Part shown: in pieces, positions 1 through 8,772 of the stretch
Position numbering within the stretch: position 1 is the stretch's first letter
Layout of the letters: each line of letters begins with the position of its first letter
DNA from: CAYPNF01 sp964411985
Lineage (GTDB): Bacteria > Verrucomicrobiota > Verrucomicrobiia > Limisphaerales > J093
Length of the DNA stretch: 64,000 nucleotides
NCBI GenBank assembly: GCA_964411985.1
Contig: CAYPNF010000011.1
Coordinates: forward strand, 1 to 64,000
Direction of reading: 5' to 3'
The notes under the pieces: generated by a model
Told to the model about the DNA's origin: nothing
The model's database searches: none
What the model saw: only the letters and a program-made list of their open reading frames with translations
Translations under genes and position numbers: made by a program

Positions 1-124
1 CCATAGCCAGGAGCGCAAGACCGAGCCGTTTCTTTGGAGGCAATTTGCTCCCCCAGTGGTAGCTCAGGAAGAATGCTGCCAAAGCCCCGGCCACGCAGAA
101 AGTGCCAAACCAATTCGGGTTCAT
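1..124 (-). CDS. N-terminal part of a small membrane protein, cut by the window edge
   Basis: On the minus strand an ATG at 124 opens a frame that runs off the window after about 41 codons. It starts MNPNWFGTFCVAGALAAFFL and continues into a basic stretch (PPKKR) followed by another hydrophobic run. This reads as the first transmembrane helix of an integral membrane protein. The family is not recognised, and the rest of the gene lies outside the window. Confidence 0.45.
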   Translation of the reverse strand, partial: MNPNWFGTFCVAGALAAFFLSYHWGSKLPPKKRLGLALLAM

Positions 125-261
125 GTTTTAGGGCGAAACGCTATGATCAAAGTTCTACGGCCAAGCCACACCGCCACTCAAGGTGGGTCGCCCATCGCCG
201 AGGGGCGACATCCCCCATTTTCTTTCGACTTGTCACTGACCGCCTCGCGATTCCGACCTCC

Positions 262-453
262 TCAAGGATTAGGCTGCGCTGCTTCTGCATCAAGTCCCGG
301 TTTGGCTTTGCCCTTTTCCATCACCGCCACTGGACCTCTCCCACGCCAAAGCAAGGCCACCTGCCGCGTCGCCGGATCGAACACGCAAATCTGATTCTCG
401 CCAAGTTGGAAAAGGGCCTTGTCTGAGGGCAGTTGAACCGCATTGCGAATCAT
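262..453 (-). CDS. Small hypothetical protein, possibly a gene remnant
   Basis: A 63-codon frame starts at ATG 453 (MIRNAVQLPSDK) and ends in a low-complexity QPNP tail. The frame stays open upstream to 693, but that part reads like non-coding sequence. The segment QICVFDPATRQVALLWRGRG looks like a real beta-rich protein fragment, so this may be the surviving C-terminus of a larger gene whose 5' part was lost. It lies directly downstream of another broken gene on the same strand. No function is proposed. Confidence 0.3.
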   Translation of the reverse strand: MIRNAVQLPSDKALFQLGENQICVFDPATRQVALLWRGRGPVAVMEKGKAKPGLDAEAAQPNP

Positions 454-632
454 ACATGTACCGAAAACCTCCAGGTTAGCAGGGCCCCCTCTCCAATTCC
501 AATCAAGGCGTTCCCGATGACCAGATGAAGCATGCCGGCCCACATGAGTGGAGTCCCCGCATTTACCCAGGCCTGTTGGGGAAGGATGACAACTCCAATA
601 GCAAGCAGGAGTATTGGGGTTCGGAGTCTCAT
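450..632 (-). CDS. Truncated small membrane protein
   Basis: A 60-residue frame starts MRLRTPILLLAIGVVILPQQ and continues into a second hydrophobic segment with the phrase LHLVIGNALIGIGEG. It stops abruptly after WRFSVHV. Two hydrophobic helices followed by an immediate stop suggest the N-terminal part of a longer membrane protein truncated by a frameshift or rearrangement. It overlaps the following remnant by 4 bases. The family is not identified. Confidence 0.4.
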   Translation of the reverse strand: MRLRTPILLLAIGVVILPQQAWVNAGTPLMWAGMLHLVIGNALIGIGEGALLTWRFSVHV

Positions 633-764
633 GCAAGACGTTTGTACGACTTTCGAGTCCGGGGCAACAAGGCCAAAGCAGACCCTCCTTCATGGGCCGC
701 GCTGCTTGGTCCCAGCATTGCTAGCCTCCAGCACCTTTGTGCCATCGAAGCCTAGTGTGCGCTT

Positions 765-2834
765 TTACCGCACTTGTAGCGTGGTCTGGCACAGTCGCAC
801 TTTTCTCCTGTCGGATGCTTCCCACAGGTATTCGCCCGTGATGACTCTGCCTGAGTTGTAGAGCCAGACGACGTCCAGTTTCTCACCTTCGCGAAAGAGA
901 TCCGTCATGTAGCGATGGCCGTCGGAGGAGACGAGCACCGCGCGACGCCACCTCGAGGACTTCATTAGGGGCAGGCCACCCGCCCCAACGCCAGATCGCT
1001 TGTCGAAGCGAAGGTGGGTGAAAAGACAGAGAGCCAGGCGATCGGATGGTTGGCTCCCCCAGCCTTCAACGAAGCGCACAGTCATGTCATCTTTGATGGA
1101 GCCATGTGCGGCGTACTCCTTGTCCAGTGGGTGGAGACGTTCCACTCCCTCCAGCACATTCCACAGCGTCCTGTCCTTGTGGACCCGGTAGAAGGCCTCA
1201 GACGAAAGCTCCTCGGTTCTAGTGGGCTTGTGCGATGCTCCTTTGTCCCCAGCTCCAGCGCAGGAAAACACACAGTTTCCACCTCCCAGCATGAGGAAAT
1301 CCAACATGCTGCTGGATACGAACTCAGGCTCTGGCCTTGCGCCGAGAGGTGTGATCCAGAAGGTAGCCGGTGCCAGCATGTCCTCCCGGACGAGTTGGAA
1401 TCCCGCAAAGCCATCGTTCGCCTTTCCGACATGCATGCGATAAAGCCCGTTCAAGCCAAGGTCGATCGAAGAAACCGTTCCGTCCAAAGACAACCCTGCG
1501 AAGTTGTTCAGCCCTCCCGTTTCCTCGCTCCTCCGAGTGATCGCCCGAATGCGCTGGTTGTCGGTCCAATGGAACGGTACGATGCTCTCGGATCGACGGT
1601 CTGGCGGATTGAGCACCACTTCGCCGGTTCGCACATCCATCGCAGGCGAGGACTCCCCGAATACGGCGATGAGTTGATCCGCGGAGAAGTGGGACAGCTT
1701 CCAGGTGATCGGGAGGGCAACCGCCTTCCCCGATTTCAGGCTCATCCAGTACCATGGGATTTGGTTGCCTTCCGGTGGCATCGGCGAACCGCTGGAGATC
1801 ATCAGGATCACAGCGTTCGCGTGTGCTATAACGACATGCGACTGAATCTGGAAGATTCCTGAGGCTTTCCCGCCTGGTATTTCGAACTTCACCGTTTCGC
1901 CAGTCCGGACATCGACGGCGAAGGGGCAACCCTGACTGGTTTGGAAGAATGCCCAGAACCTTTCGCCTGAGGTCACAGTGGTGACGATTCTCGACTCCCG
2001 CAGACTTGGGATCGTAACCAACTTGCTCGGATCCCCAGAGTTGGTGCTGCAAAGGGTGAATAGATCCGATCCGCGCCGAAGCAGCAGCACCTCCTGGTCG
2101 GAGCAGGCGAGAGCGTCATCCCACACTCCCAAGGCCCTTTCGCCGGCTGATGGACAGTTGCGCAGGGCTGGTAGGTTGGTCGAAGTTGTCCGAGGAGGCT
2201 CGATTTGGCCTTTTGCGGTCGGCCCGTCCGAGCGGTACCACCAGTAGATGCCGGCCTGATCGCCAAAACAAAAGTGGACTCCACCGGTGCGCAGACCTTT
2301 GTCCTCTTTCACATCGCAGTCGAAGTCCCGGACCTGTCCATCGGCGAAACGAACCACTGCTTGAATGGTCGATTTCATGGTCTCCGACCAAAGTGGGAGT
2401 TCGGGGGTGGGCACATTGCACGGAGGATGTGGGGTGATGACGATGGACTCGAGCAACTGTTTCACTGCAGTTCTCGCGCGATCTGAGGTGCCGAACGGTT
2501 CTCTGAAAGAGACTACATCGATGGAGGCAACTGGGCCTCCCAGAAACTCTCCCAGAGTCACGGTTCTTCCTCGTGCCCGGAAGCTGTCTAACTTTGCTGC
2601 TGCCTCGACTCGTGTGGTGGTGGTGAGTATCGAGTTCTTGTGTTGCCCGCCCACTGACGCGGCTCCTTGGAGGATGATCGCGCTTGAATTTGCCGCCCCC
2701 GCTCCTTGAGGAGCCAGGCCCAACAAGAAGACCAAGGCGATCAGGAATGATCGAGTGGACATACCAGGTGTAACCATCACAACCGCGAAAAGTTGCCTCT
2801 TGGTTTGAGACATCGCGACCGACGGATTGTTCAA
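765..2834 (-). CDS. Secreted hypothetical protein, 689 aa
   Basis: A long minus-strand frame. The TTG at 2834 has a strong GGGAGG ribosome site 4-5 bases upstream. An internal ATG at 2762 would give a cleaner signal peptide (MSTRSFLIALVFLLGLAPQG, then AGAA). After the signal the protein is rich in beta-prone, Trp- and Gly-containing segments with recurring VDVRTGE / MDVRTGE phrases, as in WD- or PQQ-like beta-propellers. No catalytic motif was recognised. It is probably periplasmic or exported. Neighbours are remnants and repeats, so context gives no function. Confidence 0.7.
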   Translation of the reverse strand: MNNPSVAMSQTKRQLFAVVMVTPGMSTRSFLIALVFLLGLAPQGAGAANSSAIILQGAASVGGQHKNSILTTTTRVEAAAKLDSFRARGRTVTLGEFLGGPVASIDVVSFREPFGTSDRARTAVKQLLESIVITPHPPCNVPTPELPLWSETMKSTIQAVVRFADGQVRDFDCDVKEDKGLRTGGVHFCFGDQAGIYWWYRSDGPTAKGQIEPPRTTSTNLPALRNCPSAGERALGVWDDALACSDQEVLLLRRGSDLFTLCSTNSGDPSKLVTIPSLRESRIVTTVTSGERFWAFFQTSQGCPFAVDVRTGETVKFEIPGGKASGIFQIQSHVVIAHANAVILMISSGSPMPPEGNQIPWYWMSLKSGKAVALPITWKLSHFSADQLIAVFGESSPAMDVRTGEVVLNPPDRRSESIVPFHWTDNQRIRAITRRSEETGGLNNFAGLSLDGTVSSIDLGLNGLYRMHVGKANDGFAGFQLVREDMLAPATFWITPLGARPEPEFVSSSMLDFLMLGGGNCVFSCAGAGDKGASHKPTRTEELSSEAFYRVHKDRTLWNVLEGVERLHPLDKEYAAHGSIKDDMTVRFVEGWGSQPSDRLALCLFTHLRFDKRSGVGAGGLPLMKSSRWRRAVLVSSDGHRYMTDLFREGEKLDVVWLYNSGRVITGEYLWEASDRRKVRLCQTTLQVR

Positions 2835-3030
2835 CCATCCTCCCTACGCAACTGTCAGACCCCACTCCATGCTTCCCTTTCGTCGGAACCAAGCGTGGAT
2901 TCTCAGGGTGGTTCAAGGCTCTCAGAGTAGCTTCTCTTTCTTAGCCTGCAAAACCGCATCGGGTCGGGTTCAATGGTCAAATCTTCTGGCACAAGGGCGC
3001 GGACTTCGATTCTCCGCCCGGCAGGGGCGA

Positions 3031-3069
3031 TCACTGGCAATTCACTGGCACCAGCGCAATTGCCAGTGA
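3031..3069. repeat. 39-bp palindromic element, copy 1
   Basis: A perfect 12-bp inverted repeat (TCACTGGCAATT ... AATTGCCAGTGA) surrounds a 15-base centre CACTGGCACCAGCGC. The same element occurs at 6971-7009 and, in the opposite orientation with three changes, at 8784-8822. It is too regular to be chance and resembles a REP-like or transposable palindromic unit. Confidence 0.8.
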
Positions 3070-3256
3070 AAAGCCACCGAACGTGTTCGCCATCAATGCT
3101 CCAATCGGAAAAACGATCACTGTCACCACTGTCACCGGTTTTTAGGATCGATTCTCCCAAAGACGGCGGGTGGGTAGGGCGAGGGTCTCCGACCGCGCCG
3201 GGGGAACAGCAGAATGAAGAAACGGCAGGCTGAGGAAAACCCTGCCCTGCCGCACT

Positions 3257-3717
3257 CTACAACTTCGGTCCGGCCACGTAGGTTACGGCGGGATGGCCTC
3301 GGACGCCTGTCGGGATTTTGCGTGTCAGGTACCCCCTGTAGACCAACCCCTCCAGAATCTTCATCGTCTCGTTGGAATCGCCAAAGACCTTGTTCCGTTT
3401 CAGGATTCGTGCAGTGATCCCCTCCGGATGTTTGGCGAGTATCTTGCGGACGTACTCGCAATGCTCCCGCTAGGCTTGTTCCCGGATTCCCTCCAGGAGT
3501 TGCAGTTGTTGAGCCGTGAACCAGGAGGCGATCCGAATCGCATGGGCGGCGGTTTGCGGAGCGAGCGCTTTCTGGTGCGCCCGGTTTCCATGCTGGGCGG
3601 CATGGAGCACTACCGAGAGTCTCCAGGCCCACTCGCCCCAGCGGGCGGCAAAGACCCCAAGATCCTCCAACTCGCCCGTCGAGCGCCGTTCCACAATGCC
3701 ATTGTCCATCCTTCTTG
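3257..3717 (-). pseudogene. Fragment of a primase/DUF3987-type gene, with a nonsense codon
   Basis: The minus strand reads RRSTGELEDLGVFAARWGEW and onward, the same C-terminal helical region as the larger remnant at 7197-8541. In this copy the tryptophan codon after the sequence GIREQA is TAG (at 3470), and the 5' part is missing beyond 3717. It is therefore a dead 3' fragment created by the segmental duplication. Confidence 0.65.
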
Positions 3718-3723
3718 AGAGCG

Positions 3724-3867
3724 TAGGGGTCACATCTCTACTGTCGACATTCAACACCGCTTTTTCATCGTTCGTAATGGTCTACACACGCCCTCATACG
3801 GTCCCAACAACTACACGTCGTCCACTGTAGACTATCAACATTGTCGACTATCGAGATGTGACCCCTA
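3724..3867. mobile_element. MITE-like element, 144 bp with 15-bp perfect terminal inverted repeats
   Basis: The ends are TAGGGGTCACATCTC at 3724-3738 and its exact reverse complement at 3853-3867. The inverted repeat continues imperfectly inward through a shared GTCGACA. It has no coding capacity. The GGGGTCA start resembles the tandem repeat at 6416-6533. It lies at the broken end of the duplicated primase fragment. No clear target-site duplication was found. Confidence 0.65.
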
Positions 3868-3890
3868 GAGGTGCTCTTCTTTTAACTGAT

Positions 3891-5648
3891 CTACTGTGAA
3901 CGGATTCGGTAGAACCTGGCTGGATGCTTCGCCCATTCTGAATCACTGAAGTACGAGGAGCTGCTGGTGAGAATGTTGGTTGCCACCGGAGACCAAGTGG
4001 GGTTGGTCAGTGTCGTTGAGGCTTCAACCACGACGGAGTTGTTCGTGGCCCAAGAGATGGTGAAACCGAATTGATTGGTTTGCAGGCCAACGCTTCCGTT
4101 AAGAATCACCGGGTTCGGACGCACCCAGAGTGCTGTCGGACGGCCACCATAGGTCTTGCCCCAGCCTGTCGTCCCAGGCAGGTAATAGACGGTCGGATTG
4201 CTGTTTTCGAACGGAAACTCATCATCACCGGGAGAGTTACCCTGGAAATAGACGCTGGTCAGGTTGGTACACCCGTAGAACGCCAAGTCCTCGATGTTGG
4301 TGACGCTCTTGGGGATGGTGACACTGGTCAGGCCGGTGCAGAGAGAGAACGTTCCCCCCATGATGCTGGTGAGGCAGTTACTAATGGTGACGTTGGTCAG
4401 GCTGGTGCAGGAATTGAAAGCCGCCCACCCGACCCAAACAACGCTGTCGGGGATCGTGATACTGATCAAACTAGTGCAGTTCTGGAAGGCCCCCCCCGAC
4501 ACGAGAGAGCCGCCCCCGATGCCAGTGACGCTGTCGGGGATCGTGATACTGATCAAACTGGTGCAGTTCTGGAACGTCCCGCCCGAGATGCCAGTGACAC
4601 TGTTGGGGATGTTAATGTTGGTCAGGCTGATGCAGCTCCCGAACGCCGCAACTCCGATGCTGGTGACGCTGTTGCCGATTGTCACGCTGCTCAGGCTGGT
4701 GCAGCCAGGGAACGCCCAATTCCCGATGCTGGTGACGCTGTTGGGGATGCTGATGCTGGTCAGGCTGGTGCAGTCATAGAATGCATGGTATGGAATGCTG
4801 GTGACACTGTTGGGGATCGTGACACCGGTCAACCCGGTGCAGAAAGAGAACGCACCGAATACGATGTTGGTGACGTTGTTGGGGATTGTATAGGCTCCGG
4901 GTTTGCCCGCTGGACATGCGATGAGAGTGCTCTGGCTCTTGTCGAACAGGACGCCATCCACCCCTCTATAGACGGGATTGTCTGTATCCACCGTGATCGC
5001 TGTCAGGCTGCGGCAGCCCGTGAACGCCCAATTCCCGATGCTGGTGACACTGTTGGGGATCGTAACGTTGGTCAGGCTGGTGCAGGATTCGAACGCTCCT
5101 CCCCCAATGTTGGTGACGCTGTTGGGGATGGTGACGCTGGTCAGGCTGGTGCAGTCACGGAACGCAGATTCCCCGATGTCGGTGACGCTGTTGCCGATCA
5201 TGAGGTTGGTCAGGCTGGTGCAGGCTTGGAACGTTCCGCCCCCGATGGTGGTGAGACTGTCAGGGATCGTGATGCTGGTCAGGCTGGTGCAGGCCTGGAA
5301 CGCATACCACTCGATGCTGGTAACGCTGTTGGGGATGGTGACGCTGGTCAGGCTGGTGCAACGTTGGAACGTCCCTACCCCGATGCTGGTGACGCTGTCG
5401 GGGATCGTGATGCTGGTCAGGTTGGTGCAGCCATAGAACGCCAATTCCCCGATGCTGGTGACGGGCAGGTTGTTGATCGTGCTCGGAATGTTCACCACAC
5501 CACCGGGTCCGGTGTATCCCGTGATGGTGATCGTGCCGTTGGTGGTGGTCTCGTAGGTGTACTCGGCTGCTTGGACCGAAGACAATAAGCCTACCGCCCA
5601 AAGGGTCAGGCAAAGTCTCGTCAGAACTCCGAGGTGTTTCGTGATCAT
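3891..5648 (-). CDS. BspA-type leucine-rich-repeat surface protein
   Basis: 585 aa. ATG at 5648 gives a signal peptide (MITKHLGVLTRLCLTLWAVG). Then come about fifteen 23-residue repeats of the LRR_5 (BspA/Treponema) kind, built around C-T-S/N-L-T-S-I-T-I-P-(D/N)-S-V-T-S-I-G. The C-terminus ends ARFYRIRSQ, an immunoglobulin-like tail common in secreted Verrucomicrobiota proteins. A longer open frame to 5735 would place the signal internally. BspA-like repeats in other bacteria bind host or matrix proteins. Here only surface exposure is inferred. Near-identical repeats produce long spurious frames on the opposite strand. Confidence 0.85.
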   Translation of the reverse strand: MITKHLGVLTRLCLTLWAVGLLSSVQAAEYTYETTTNGTITITGYTGPGGVVNIPSTINNLPVTSIGELAFYGCTNLTSITIPDSVTSIGVGTFQRCTSLTSVTIPNSVTSIEWYAFQACTSLTSITIPDSLTTIGGGTFQACTSLTNLMIGNSVTDIGESAFRDCTSLTSVTIPNSVTNIGGGAFESCTSLTNVTIPNSVTSIGNWAFTGCRSLTAITVDTDNPVYRGVDGVLFDKSQSTLIACPAGKPGAYTIPNNVTNIVFGAFSFCTGLTGVTIPNSVTSIPYHAFYDCTSLTSISIPNSVTSIGNWAFPGCTSLSSVTIGNSVTSIGVAAFGSCISLTNINIPNSVTGISGGTFQNCTSLISITIPDSVTGIGGGSLVSGGAFQNCTSLISITIPDSVVWVGWAAFNSCTSLTNVTISNCLTSIMGGTFSLCTGLTSVTIPKSVTNIEDLAFYGCTNLTSVYFQGNSPGDDEFPFENSNPTVYYLPGTTGWGKTYGGRPTALWVRPNPVILNGSVGLQTNQFGFTISWATNNSVVVEASTTLTNPTWSPVATNILTSSSSYFSDSEWAKHPARFYRIRSQ

Positions 5649-6195
5649 AATTGGTGCTTTCACAAGAGGTATACGGTTTCCGTTCCGGGTTGTTTCATGG
5701 CCGTTGCACATTTCATGGTTCCACCTATGTACCACCGGAAATCCGGCTCGCCGTTAACAACGAAATTGAAAAACCTTTCCGTAAAGGCCAATTGGCTGGC
5801 AAATAATGATCACCAGCAAAAGTCCCTCCAAGACGCAAACCACCGGTCCTTCAGGTAAAGCCTGAACTCCAATCCCCAGCCACCATGACCTTCTGTACGT
5901 CACTCCGGCCTTTCACTTCACTGCCAGGAAGGAAGACAGCTCAAGAGGAGCTTCGTTCTGGTGGCAGTGATTAGGGATTAACCTCGCTCAGAAGAACCTC
6001 TTTTACAAGTGGTAATAGTACGGGATGCCTGTCGCTGGGAGGGGTTCAGGCCACTTGAAACCAAATCCAAGTGGCTGTGAGGGCGACGACGATTCCACCC
6101 CTTCGGACCTCGTAACGGTCTCAAGACAACGGGCACCACTTTCCGGAAGTGCAGTTTCCTCGGGAGGAGGAACCAACGGCTCCGGTTGTTGAAGT
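5649..6195. other. Non-coding interval upstream of the LRR gene
   Basis: No convincing gene, RNA or strong promoter was found. The short open frames here have no ribosome site and no recognisable protein character. The interval should contain the promoter of the LRR gene, but no clear -35/-10 pair was identified. Confidence 0.4.
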
Positions 6196-6230
6196 GAAAA
6201 AGCCCCACCGGCTTTTGACCGATGGGGCTT
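6196..6230 (-). terminator. Rho-independent terminator
   Basis: Read on the minus strand, AAGCCCCA-C-GG pairs with CC-G-TGGGGCTT across a short loop and is followed by TTTTTC. It lies 24 bases after the stop codon of the truncated remnant at 6254-6415, whose transcript it presumably once ended. Confidence 0.75.
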
Positions 6231-6253
6231 GGCGGCGAAACAAAAGTGGAAGG

Positions 6254-6415
6254 CTATTGGACTTCGTAGAGCCGGAAGAAACGGCCCACTTCGATGGCAT
6301 GGAACTCTTGAACAACCTCGGATGTGGTCGCCGTGAAGACGGATCCCAGATTGGTCCAAGTGGAGAGGTCAAGGGAGGACTGAAGTTGGTATTTCTTGGT
6401 CGGCTTGACGTGTGA
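6254..6415 (-). pseudogene. C-terminal remnant of a secreted protein
   Basis: Minus-strand translation gives KYQLQSSLDLSTWTNLGSVF and ends in GRFFRLYEVQ at a TAG (6254-6256). This is the characteristic C-terminal beta-sandwich tail found on many exported Verrucomicrobiota proteins. The frame has no start; its 5' side is replaced at 6416 by the 59-bp tandem repeat. The gene body was probably lost by insertion or deletion at that point. Confidence 0.6.
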
Positions 6416-6533
6416 GAGGCAATGGGGTCAGATCTGTATTTACGACAGATAGGATCTGAACCGTTTGACCAGAAGAGGCAATGGGGTCAGATCTATATTT
6501 GCGACAGATAGGATCTGAACCGTTTGAGCAAAC
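6416..6533. repeat. Two tandem 59-bp repeats with internal hairpins
   Basis: Copies at 6416-6474 and 6475-6533 begin GAGGCAATGGGGTCAGATCT. Each contains an inverted TCAGATC...GATCTGA pair around a GCGACA/ACGACA core. They differ at only a few positions. The GGGGTCA motif is also the end of the MITE at 3724-3867. They look like REP/BIME-type units. Confidence 0.8.
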
Positions 6534-6666
6534 GCTCCTTACGCGGATCAACCGAAAGCCCTCTATGGAACCGCTGCGCTCCCTGCGCCGCCGGCTCAAA
6601 AAGACAGGCCCGCCCGCCGGTTGCCCGGGCTCATCAGGTGGTACCATCCCCCAGGAATCAAGCCTC

Positions 6667-6865
6667 TCAGCCGTGTCCATGCAGTTGAACAGGAGGCAGC
6701 AGAGAGAGCAGAGCCGTCAGACGGAGTCAGAATCGCTCCTCGCGGTCCGTTCAAGCGTTCACTGGACGGTGAAAGTGATACGTCCATCTCGATCGTGAGA
6801 CCGCTCAAGCCCGATCTCTGCTGTCTCCGCTGACTCCTGTTCTTCATTGAATTGTTACGGCTCCG
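6667..6865. repeat. Dispersed ~198-bp repeat, copy 1
   Basis: The segment from CTCAGCCGTGTCC to GTTACGGCTC recurs almost exactly, inverted, at 44588-44785. It contains purine-rich GGAGGCAGCAGAGAGAGCAG tracts and an internal CACTGGACGGTGAAAGTG region, with no protein signature. It directly abuts the start of the second long direct repeat. Confidence 0.8.
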
Positions 6866-7657
6866 AGTAGCTTCTCTTTCTTAGCCTGCAAAACCGCATC
6901 GGGTCGGGTTCAGTGGTCAAATCTTATGGCACAACGGCGCGGACTTCGATTCTCTGCCCGGCAGGGGCGATCACTGGCAATTCACTGGCACCAGCGCAAT
7001 TGCCAGTGAAAAGCCACCGAACGTGTTCGCCATCAATGCTCCAATCGGAAAAACGATCACTGTCACCACTGTCACCGGTTTTTAGGATCGATTCTCCCAA
7101 AGACGGCGGGTGGGTAGGGCGAGGGTCTCCGACCGCGCCGGGGGAACAGCAGAATGAAGAAACGGCAGGCTGAGGAAAACCCTGCCCTGCCGCACTCTAC
7201 AACTTCGGTCCGGCCACGTAGGTTACGGCGGGATGGCCTCGGACGCCTGTCGGGATTTTGCGTGTCAGGTACCCCCTGTAGACCAACCCCTCCAGAATCT
7301 TCATCGTCTCGTCTGCATCGCCAAAGACCTTGCAACGTTTCAGGGTGCGTGCGGTAAAGCCCTCCGGATGTTTGGAGAGGACCTTGCGGATGTAGTCGCA
7401 ATGCTCCCGCCAGGCTTGTTCCCGGATTCCCTCCAGGAGTTGCAGCTGTTGAGCCGTGAACCAGGAGGCGATCCGAATCGCATGGGCGGCGGTTTCCGGA
7501 GCGAGTGCCTTCTGATGCGCCCGGTTTCCATGCTGGGCGGCATGAAGCACTACCGACAGTCTCCAGGCCCACTCGCCCCAGCGGGCGGCAAAGACCCCAA
7601 GATCCTCCAACTCGCCCGTCGAGCGCCGTGCCACAATGCCATTGTCCATCCTTCTTG
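6866..7657. repeat. Long direct repeat, copy 2 (about 790 bp)
   Basis: This is the counterpart of 2925-3717. On the minus strand the primase sequence continues beyond the repeat border here (7658 onward), whereas copy 1 is broken off. This copy is therefore the likely parent and 2925-3717 the duplicate. Confidence 0.85.
6971..7009. repeat. 39-bp palindromic element, copy 2
   Basis: Identical to the element at 3031-3069. It has the same 12-bp arms, TCACTGGCAATT and AATTGCCAGTGA, and is carried within the long direct repeat. Confidence 0.8.
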
Positions 7658-8541
7658 TAGCCACCGCGCAGGACGCCAAAGACGTCCGAAGCATCGGCGC
7701 TGCAGCTGAAGATGGTTTCATCATTGCTGGCCAGGATGGAACTGAGCGCTTCGGAAGTGACATTCTCCACCACCAGGCGGGGTGGGGTAAGTTGCTCTTT
7801 CAACTCCTGTTGGCGACGCTTCTTCTCACGGACCAGCCCCATGGTTTCCTGGCGCCCGCCCTCCTCTTCCAGACGTCCCCCGGGCTTGCACTTGGTCAAG
7901 CCGCTCAACTCCGCCTCGAGGAGCTCGTATTCAGCCTGAACCTTGGGTTTGACCTCTTCATGAACCTCACGATCTGGTGGCGCACGATCATCGTCCCCTC
8001 CAACATGTGCAAATCGTTGAAATCCGTGGGACGTGAATGGTCGGACTCAAACTGGGGAACCATCCAGAAACCTTCCACCAATTCCGCCGCTTCCTTGGCG
8101 GCATCGCGCCCAGGGTTGCGGTTGGGGTCTTGTCCCCATCGATCGTCGTCGGCGCACAGGAGGATGCGGCGCTGCGGCCAGCGCAGCCGGGCGACCTGGG
8201 CCACATTGTCGAGGTTGCCGCAGGTCATGGCGCAAAGGACTTCCAGGCCGGTGGACTCATGAATACTGGCCCCGGTGGCGTAACCTTCACAGAGGACCAG
8301 GGTCTTTTCCTCCGGGCCGGGGATCGAGAAGAAGGCGCCCGACGGTTTGCCTCCTTCCCAGAAGAACTTGGAACCGTCGGGTTTGATGATCCAGGTGGAG
8401 CACGTACCAACCGTTGGGTTCGGAGTCACCCTCAGGTTTGAAGCGGTGAAGTTCGCCGTCTGGGAGGATGGGGTCCTGGCAGAGCAGACCGGCGTTGCGC
8501 ATGGTGTTTCGGAATTCTTCGATATAGAGAGGATTTAACAT
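7197..8541 (-). pseudogene. Decayed phage/plasmid-type primase with Toprim and DUF3987-like regions
   Basis: From 8541 the minus strand reads EEFRNTMRNAGLLCQDPILP, then DGELHRFKPEGDSEPNGWYV, the typical N-terminus of mobile-element primases. A frame change near 8400 leads into KTLVLCEGYATGASIHESTG, NLDNVAQVARLRWPQRRILL and CADDD, a Toprim-like domain. Further frame breaks near 7950 and 7650 precede the C-terminal helical region (RRSTGELEDLGVFAARWGEW to YVAGPKL, stop at 7197). At least two frameshifts mean it is not functional. It is probably the relic of an integrated plasmid, prophage or satellite. Confidence 0.7.
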
Positions 8542-8772
8542 GCCCGCGAGCGTGGCATGTGGACCGCCAAAGCCGGTTACCTTCGGTTCCGTCCATTCCG
8601 TCTATTCCGGTTTTATTGAGGGAAAGGGGGGGTGAACCATGAAGTTCATGAAGAAACAGGAAGAAAACCCCTCTTCATGGTTGGATCTTTCTTCCCATCG
8701 GGAGTCCGAAAAACTGGTGCCAGTGGTGCCAGTGAACGGTTTTGCGGAATTACACCTTGGTCATCAACAGCT
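8542..8772. other. Non-coding gap
   Basis: No gene is supported. The interval contains CCAGTGGTGCCAGTGAACGG near 8720-8740, a partial match to the arms of the 39-bp palindromic element found 50 bases further on. Confidence 0.35.

Larger units (their letters stand above)
2925..3717. repeat. Long direct repeat, copy 1 (about 790 bp)
   Basis: This segment recurs in the same orientation at about 6866-7657. Most stretches are identical. A cluster of substitutions lies around 3355-3470, and there is at least a one-base offset. On the minus strand the repeat contains the 3' end of a primase-like gene. Copy 1 ends at 3717, only a few bases from the MITE-like element beginning at 3724. That placement suggests the duplication or its truncation involved this element. 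Confidence 0.85.

Noticed and set aside
2116..2916. 266-codon frame overlapping the secreted protein gene
   Set aside because: Same strand, different frame. It is rich in Arg/Ser/His with no domain, whereas the 765-2834 frame is protein-like throughout.
4071..5588. 505-codon open frame on the + strand opposite the LRR gene
   Set aside because: It mirrors the 69-bp LRR repeats in antisense, has no ribosome site, and consists of shadow repeats. The minus-strand frame has a signal peptide and a real protein architecture.
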